64,000 bases of DNA from Procambarus clarkii (lineage: Eukaryota > Arthropoda > Malacostraca > Decapoda > Cambaridae), in contig NC_091154.1 in NCBI RefSeq assembly GCF_040958095.1, positions 43,774,735-43,838,734 on the forward strand. Direction: 5' to 3'. The notes beneath the pieces were generated by a model. That model was given only the letters and a program-made list of their open reading frames with translations. It searched no databases and was not told the DNA's origin. This document shows positions 58,103 through 64,000 of this stretch, piece after piece (positions within the stretch are counted from its first letter, which is position 1; every line of letters starts with the position of its first letter). Both the position numbers and the translations under genes were made by a program.

Positions 58103-58361
58103 TGTTTTTTTGAGATATATACAAGAGTTGATACATTCTTGTACAGCCACTAATACGCGTAGCGTTTCGGGCAGGTCCCTGGAATACGATCCCCGTTGCG
58201 AAGAATCTTTGTTACAACCAAGTACACATTTTACTGTTGCGTTAAACAGAGGCTACAGTTAAGCATTTGCGCCCAGTAAATCCTCCCCGGCCAGGATACG
58301 AACCCATGACATAGCGCTCGCGGAACGCCAGGCGAGTGTCTTACCACTGCACCACGGAGAC
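58103..58361 (-). mobile_element. tRNA-derived SINE (family S2), copy 2
   Basis: The head lies at 58282-58361 minus: GTCTCCGTGGTGCAGTGGTA, B-box GGGTTCGTATCC. The 3' part carries CCTGCCCGAAACGCTACGCG (58158-58177 minus), which matches the CR1-like LINE 3' end at 6672-6701, then CAACTCTTGTATATATCTC and poly-A. Confidence 0.8.
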
Positions 58362-58453
58362 CTGTTAAAGATGTATAATATATATATATGCAATTGACGA
58401 TCACAAAACACTGATCATTTTATGCGGAACATCCACAAAGAAATATGAAATGA

Positions 58454-58492
58454 GGTGAACGTTTCGGCTTTGTTAAAGCCTTTGTCAACACC
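58454..58492 (-). ncRNA. Hammerhead-like motif in PLE-B1
   Basis: Minus strand: GGTG, TTGACAA, one A, GGCTTT-AAC-AAAGCC, GAAA, CGTT, CACC. Stem II is a perfect 6-bp hairpin directly before GAAA, and stem I is GGTG/CACC. Stem III is minimal; ACGT could pair between two molecules. Confidence 0.42.
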
Positions 58493-58719
58493 AGACTGAC
58501 TAAGGAGAAGGGAGAAGGGGGAGGATATATAGGCCGACACCTGACCAACCCATCCCTAGGGTTGGTCAGGTGTAATTAACCAAAAACAGGTATAGCTTAG
58601 CTTAGAATGGTCAAAGAGGATTAAGCGGTCAGAGAATAAGGATGAAAGATTAAAGAAAAGCCTCATGAACACACAATATATGAATATACAATTATAATGA
58701 GACATTGTAAGCCTCTCTA

Positions 58720-59363
58720 TCAGAGTTGTTTCTTAAATTGTTGTGCAATATTATAACTTAAAAATGGATCAAGTTTGTACATTCCAGTACTAACATTAAG
58801 AAGATTTGGACACTGACTGATTAGAGCAGACTCAATCAAATTCCGTTCCACGAAATCCCCACAATTGGTAATGCTTTTTGCCCCATTCCAGTTAATATTG
58901 TGATCGCATAAACTCGTATGTAGATACAATGCATTAGACGTTTGGGCAGTTCTAATACTATAAGCATGTTGTGACAACCGCAATTGTAAGGACTTTCCTG
59001 TTTGTCCAAGGTACACAGAACCACAATCATTGCAGGGAATCGAATACACACAACCTGCTGTATCAGGGGAGTTTTTTATTAAATTGGATTTGATCGTACT
59101 ATTAGTGAACACCAAATTTATATTAAGTTTCTTAACAATCAGAGACAATTTTTCAAGTCCACTCGCATAAGGTACCACCAATGAGTTAATAATTTTTGAT
59201 TTCGCCTTAGGGACGTGATTATAAAACGTATGCTTGGCTTGTACAAACGAGAAATCCAAAAACCTCTTAGGATATTGTAAACTCTTCCCAATTTCATATA
59301 TTTTAGCAATCTCTTCCTCAAAAAACTCAGGGCTGCAAATCCTCAAAGCTCGTAGAAACATTC
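58720..59363 (-). pseudogene. PLE-B1 C-terminal fragment with GIY-YIG endonuclease
   Basis: Open from FLRALRICSPEFFEEE, a motif usual just after the RT in Penelope-like proteins, through GKSLQYPKRFLDFSFVQAKH to the GIY-YIG part VYSIPCNDCGSVYLGQTGKS then LQLRLSQHAYSIRT, ending at 58720. The CxxC pair before VYLGQTG is typical of PLE endonucleases. The RT is missing through truncation. The part present has no break. Confidence 0.82.
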
Positions 59364-59369
59364 CTGAAA

Positions 59370-59945
59370 AAATTGGGAAGAGTTTACAATATCCTAAGAG
59401 GTTTTTGGATTTCTCGTTTGTACAAGCCAAGCGTACGTTTTATAATCACGTCCCTAAGGCGAAACCAAAAATTATTAACTCATTGGTGGTACCTTATGCG
59501 AGTGGACTTGAAAAATTGTCTCTGATTTTTAAGAAACTTAATATAAATTTGGTGTTCACTAATAGTACGATCAAATCCAATTTAATAAAAAACTCCCCTG
59601 ATACAGCAGGTTGTGTGTATTCGATTCCCTGCAATGATTGTGATTCTGTGTACCTTGGACAAACAGGAAAGTCCTTACAATTGCGGTTGTCACAACATGC
59701 TTATAGTATTAGAACTGCCCAAACGTCTAATGCATTGTATCTACATACGAGTTTATGCGATCACAATATTAACTGGAATGGGGCAAAAAGCATTACCAAT
59801 TGTGGGGAATTTCGTGGAACGGAATTTGATTGAGTCTGCTCTAATCAGTCAGTGTCCAAATCTTCTTAATGTTAGTACTGGAATGTACAAACTTGATCCA
59901 TTTTTAAGTTATAATATTGCACAACAATTTAAGAAACAACTCTGA
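59370..59945 (+). pseudogene. PLE-B2 GIY-YIG fragment, one frameshift
   Basis: Matches PLE-B1 from GKSLQYPKRFLDFSFVQAKR to VYSIPCNDCDSVYLGQTGKS. An extra A in GGGGAATTTCGTGG (~59805) shifts the frame near the end, after which the tail LIESALISQCPNLLNVSTGM continues in another frame to 59945. No RT. Confidence 0.82.
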
Positions 59946-60172
59946 TAGAGAGGCTTACAATGTCTCATTATAATTGTATATTCATATATTGTGTGTTCAT
60001 GAGGCTTTTCTTTAATCTTTCATCCTTATTCTCTGACCGCTTAATCCTCTTTGACCATTCTAAGCTAAGCTATACCTGTTTTTGGTTAATTACACCTGAC
60101 CAACCCTAGGGATGGGTTGGACAGGTGTCGGCCTATATATCCTCCCCCTTCTCCCTTCTCCTTAGTCAGTCT

Positions 60173-60211
60173 GGTGTTGACAAAGGCTTTAACAAAGCCG
60201 AAACGTTCACC
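60173..60211 (+). ncRNA. Hammerhead-like motif in PLE-B2
   Basis: Identical 39-nt layout to 58454-58492: GGTG, TTGACAA, hairpin GGCTTT/AAAGCC, GAAA, CGTT, CACC. Confidence 0.42.
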
Positions 60212-60260
60212 TCATTTCATATTTCTTTGTGGATGTTCCGCAATATATATATATATATAT

Positions 60261-61548
<1,288 letters not shown>

Positions 61549-62200
61549 TATAGGCAAGACAACAACATCTCTTTCTAGGCGTTTAACGATGCATAAGCAA
61601 CAGGGCTCCATTAAGGAACATATAATCTCTTCCCATAACCAAACCATCGCCAGAGAAATCCTAGTAAACAACACAGAAATCATCGATAGATACAGCGATA
61701 GCAGGCGGCTTGACGTTTGCGAGGCACTACACATCAAGAAGTCAACACCAGCAATCAACAGCCAATTATTGCACAACTATATTCTACCCACCTCAAGACT
61801 CCGCTCCAATATAGAAGCATCAAGAAATATGGACCAATAGGCTTTCTACAAACACTTCTATTCAATACCCATTGTTTCTGTTCTGTCTTGTGTTGATACT
61901 TTTAATACCCTATTAATATCCCCTCCTGTTCTGTCTTGTGTTAATGCCACATCACCCTTCCCACCTCACTCAAACGTAGATATAATATCAGAGAGACGTA
62001 AGTTCTAATCAGTTGTGTATTTGTGAAGTCTTTGAAAATGTAATAAGTTTTACGAAACGCGCCCGTGTCGCGTCAGACTAGAAATAAAAATGAATTTTGG
62101 AGAAGTGATTTTTGATTTACCTCCAACAGTGAAGCGTAATGTACGAAAGATTGAGAAAATTCGTGTTAGAATTATTAATCTTACTTTTTCGGTCATATTT

Positions 62201-62204
<4 letters not shown>
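61549..62204 (+). mobile_element. PLE-A6: right arm of the palindromic pair
   Basis: The mirror image of PLE-A5 for about 650 bp with one difference that I found (AATAATTC versus AATTATTC near the outer end). The coding part (61549-61840) is the same GIY-YIG end. It runs into (TA)n at ~62205 without the last ~40 bp found in PLE-A2. Confidence 0.85.
62027..62079 (+). ncRNA. Hammerhead-like motif in PLE-A6
   Basis: Mirror of 61018-61070. Confidence 0.45.

Positions 62205-62275
<71 letters not shown>
62205..62275. repeat. (TA)n between PLE-A6 and PLE-A7 tails
   Basis: TA run shared by two PLE-A copies lying tail to tail. Confidence 0.93.
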
Positions 62276-62277
<2 letters not shown>

Positions 62278-62438
62278 TATATTTTGGTAGCAGTCTTTCC
62301 TGTAGACATATATTATTAAATATGACCGAAAAAGTAAGATTAATAATTCTAACACGAATTTTCTCAATCTTTCGTACATTTCGTTTCACTGTTGGAGGTA
62401 AATCAAAAATCAATTCTCCAAAATTCATTTTTATTTCT

Positions 62439-62491
62439 AGTCTGACGCGACACGAGCGCATTTCGTAAAACTTATTACATTTTCAAAGACT
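62439..62491 (-). ncRNA. Hammerhead-like motif in PLE-A7
   Basis: As in the other PLE-A copies; one stem III base pair is changed to a G-U wobble (GAAATGCG facing CGCGTC), so the stem is kept. Confidence 0.45.
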
Positions 62492-62727
62492 TTAGTTCAC
62501 AAATACACAACTGAATAGAACTTACGCATCTCCGATATTATATCTACATTTGAGTGAGGTGGAAGGGGTGATGTGGCATTAACACAAGACAGAACAAGAT
62601 GTGGTATTAATAGGGTATTAATTTCATCAACACAAGACAGAACAAGAGTATTAATAGGGTATTAATTTCATCAACACAAGACAGAACACGAAACAATGGA
62701 TATTGAATAGAAGTGTTTGTAGAAAGC

Positions 62728-63410
62728 CTATTGGTCCATATTTCTTGATGCTTCTATATTGGAGCGGAGTCTTGAGGTGGGTAGAATATAGTTGTGCAAT
62801 AATTGGCTGTTGATTGCTGGTGTTGACTTCTTGATGTGTAGTGCCTCGCAAACGTCAAGCCGCCTGCTATGGCTGTATCTATCGATGATTTCTGTGTTTA
62901 CTAGCATTTCTCTGGCGATGGTTTGGTTGTGGGAAGAGATTATATGTTCCTTAATGGAGCCCTGTTGCTTATGCATCGTTAAACGCCTAGAAAGAGATGT
63001 TGTTGTCTTGCCTATATACTGGGTTTTTTGGAGCTTACAGTCCCCAAGAGGGCATTTGAAGGCATAGACGACGTTAGTCTCTTTTAAAGCGTTCTGTTTT
63101 GTGTCTGGAGAGTTTCTCATGAGTAGGCTGGCCGTTTTTCTGGTTTTATAGTAAATCGTCAGTTGTATCATCTGATTTTTGTCTGTAGGGATAACGTTTC
63201 TATTAACAATATCTTTCAGGACCCTTTCCTCCGTTTTATGAGCTGTGAAAAAGAAGTTCCTGTAAAATAATCTAATAGGGGGTATAGGTGTTGTGTTAGT
63301 TGTCTCTTCAGAGGTTGCATGGCTTTTCACTTTCCTTCTTATGATGTCTTCGACGAAACCATTGGAGAAGCCGTTATTGACTAGGACCTGCCTTACCCTA
63401 CAGAGTTTTG
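62728..63410 (-). pseudogene. PLE-A7 C-terminal fragment with GIY-YIG
   Basis: Open from LCRVRQVLVNNGFSNGFVED through RLFYRNFFFTAHKTEERVLK to CPLGDCKLQKTQYIGKTTTS and the stop at 62728. A 3-bp in-frame deletion removes one Asn in the NNTEII region. RT motifs are missing. Confidence 0.83.
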
Positions 63411-63415
63411 AAGAA

Positions 63416-64000
63416 CTCTGTAGGGTAAGGCAGGTCCTAGTCAATAACGGCTTCTCCAATGGTTTCGTCGAAGACATCATAAGAAGGAAAGTGAAAAGCC
63501 ATGCAACCTCTGAAGAGACAACTAACACAACACCTATACCCCCTATTAGATTATTTTACAGGAACTTCTTTTTCACAGCTCATAAAACGGAGGAAAGGGT
63601 CCTGAAAGATATTGTTAATAGAAACGTTATCCCTACAGACAAAAATCAGAGGATACAACTGACGATTTACTATAAAACCAGAAAAACGGCCAGCCTACTC
63701 ATGAGAAACTCTCCAGACACAAAACAGAACGCTTTAAAAGAGACTAACGTCGTCTATGCCTTCAAATGCCCTCTTGGGGACTGTAAGCTCCAAAAAACCC
63801 AGTATATAGGCAAGACAACAACATCTCTTTCTAGGCGTTTAACGATGCATAAGCAACAGGGCTCCATTAAGGAACATATAATCTCTTCCCACAACCAAAC
63901 CATCGCCAGAGAAATCCTAGTAAACAACACAGAAATCATCGATAGATACAGCGATAGCAGGCGGCTTGACGTTTGCGAGGCACTACACATCAAGAAGTCA
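63416..64000 (+). mobile_element. PLE-A8: inverted partner of PLE-A7, continues beyond the window
   Basis: Mirror of PLE-A7 from GAACTCTGTAGGGTAAGGCA. Open coding sequence runs to the window edge (LCRVRQVLVNNGFSNG to RRLDVCEALHIKKS), with no break seen. Differs from PLE-A7 at several positions, e.g. CAGAGGATAC versus CAGATGATAC. Confidence 0.84.

Larger units (their letters stand above)
58391..59363 (-). mobile_element. PLE-B1: second Penelope-like family, 5' truncated
   Basis: A minus-strand copy holding the C-terminal gene part and the 3' region, facing PLE-B2 head to head near 59364. It extends ~30 codons further 5' than PLE-B2. The 3' region contains a hammerhead-like fold and ends near GCGGAACATCC (58421). 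Confidence 0.8.
59364..60242 (+). mobile_element. PLE-B2: inverted partner of PLE-B1
   Basis: A plus-strand copy starting at TGAAAAAATTGGGAAGAG and ending GGATGTTCCGCA (60242), before a TA run and MITE T5. Nearly identical to PLE-B1 over the shared length. Confidence 0.8.
62276..63410 (-). mobile_element. PLE-A7: 5'-truncated Penelope-like copy
   Basis: From TTAGTATATTTTGGTAGCAG at the (TA)n side to the head-to-head joint at ~63411. The 3' region is longer than in PLE-A5 because of extra copies of an ATTAATAGGGTATTAATTTC segment (62604-62673). Confidence 0.84.

Overview
The window is eukaryotic repeat DNA. I found no host gene. It is built almost entirely from transposable elements, (TA)n arrays and tRNA-derived SINEs. 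The mix of pogo/Tigger, piggyBac, Penelope-like and APE-type non-LTR elements, plus a MITE carrying TTAGG-type (arthropod telomere-like) motifs, suggests an arthropod genome. A decapod crustacean such as a crayfish is my best guess, but that is an inference.

Layout. 1-3071: a pogo/Tigger element (Tig-A) with an open transposase. 3074-3912: tRNA-Leu-like SINE units in tandem and inverted, between (TA)n arrays. 3912-16166: four Penelope-like copies (PLE-A1 to A4), broken by a CR1-like LINE, a Tig-C deletion derivative, two telomere-like MITEs and piggyBac-type TTAA elements. 16665-35123: one degenerate Tigger (Tig-C, minus strand) split by four TTAA insertions (PB-1, PB-2, PB-X, PB-Y). PB-1 carries a further nested element (PB-M) and PB-X carries a complete Tigger (Tig-B) with an open transposase. 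35124-43150: two head-to-tail LINE copies with ORF1, endonuclease and RT. 43249-48170: telomere-like MITEs, a Tigger deletion derivative (Tig-F), an intact Tigger (Tig-E, 44624-46999) and a Tig-B end. 48170-50320: unresolved DNA, a LINE scrap and a TTAA MITE (PB-Z). 50316-52945: a 5'-truncated LINE with an 849-codon open frame. 53282-58361: SINEs, Tig-F, PB-M and a broken Tig-E. 58391-60242: a second Penelope family (PLE-B) as a head-to-head pair. 60261-64000: a MITE, a long (TA)n array and two more head-to-head PLE-A pairs, one a nearly perfect ~1.3 kb palindrome.

How the parts relate. PB-1 and PB-2 are transposase-bearing piggyBac elements. PB-M shares tips with PB-1, and PB-X/PB-Y share tips with PB-2, so these look like non-autonomous partners. 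Both partner types carry the same modular interior. PLE-A 3' ends run into (TA)n arrays, and these arrays hold the telomere-like MITEs. The most interesting signals are hammerhead-like RNA folds in both PLE families with an unusual but apparently compensated core, the repeated head-to-head PLE palindromes, and the Tigger copy with intact frame, perfect TIRs and TA target duplication. Names such as Tig-A or PLE-A are local labels, not database names.
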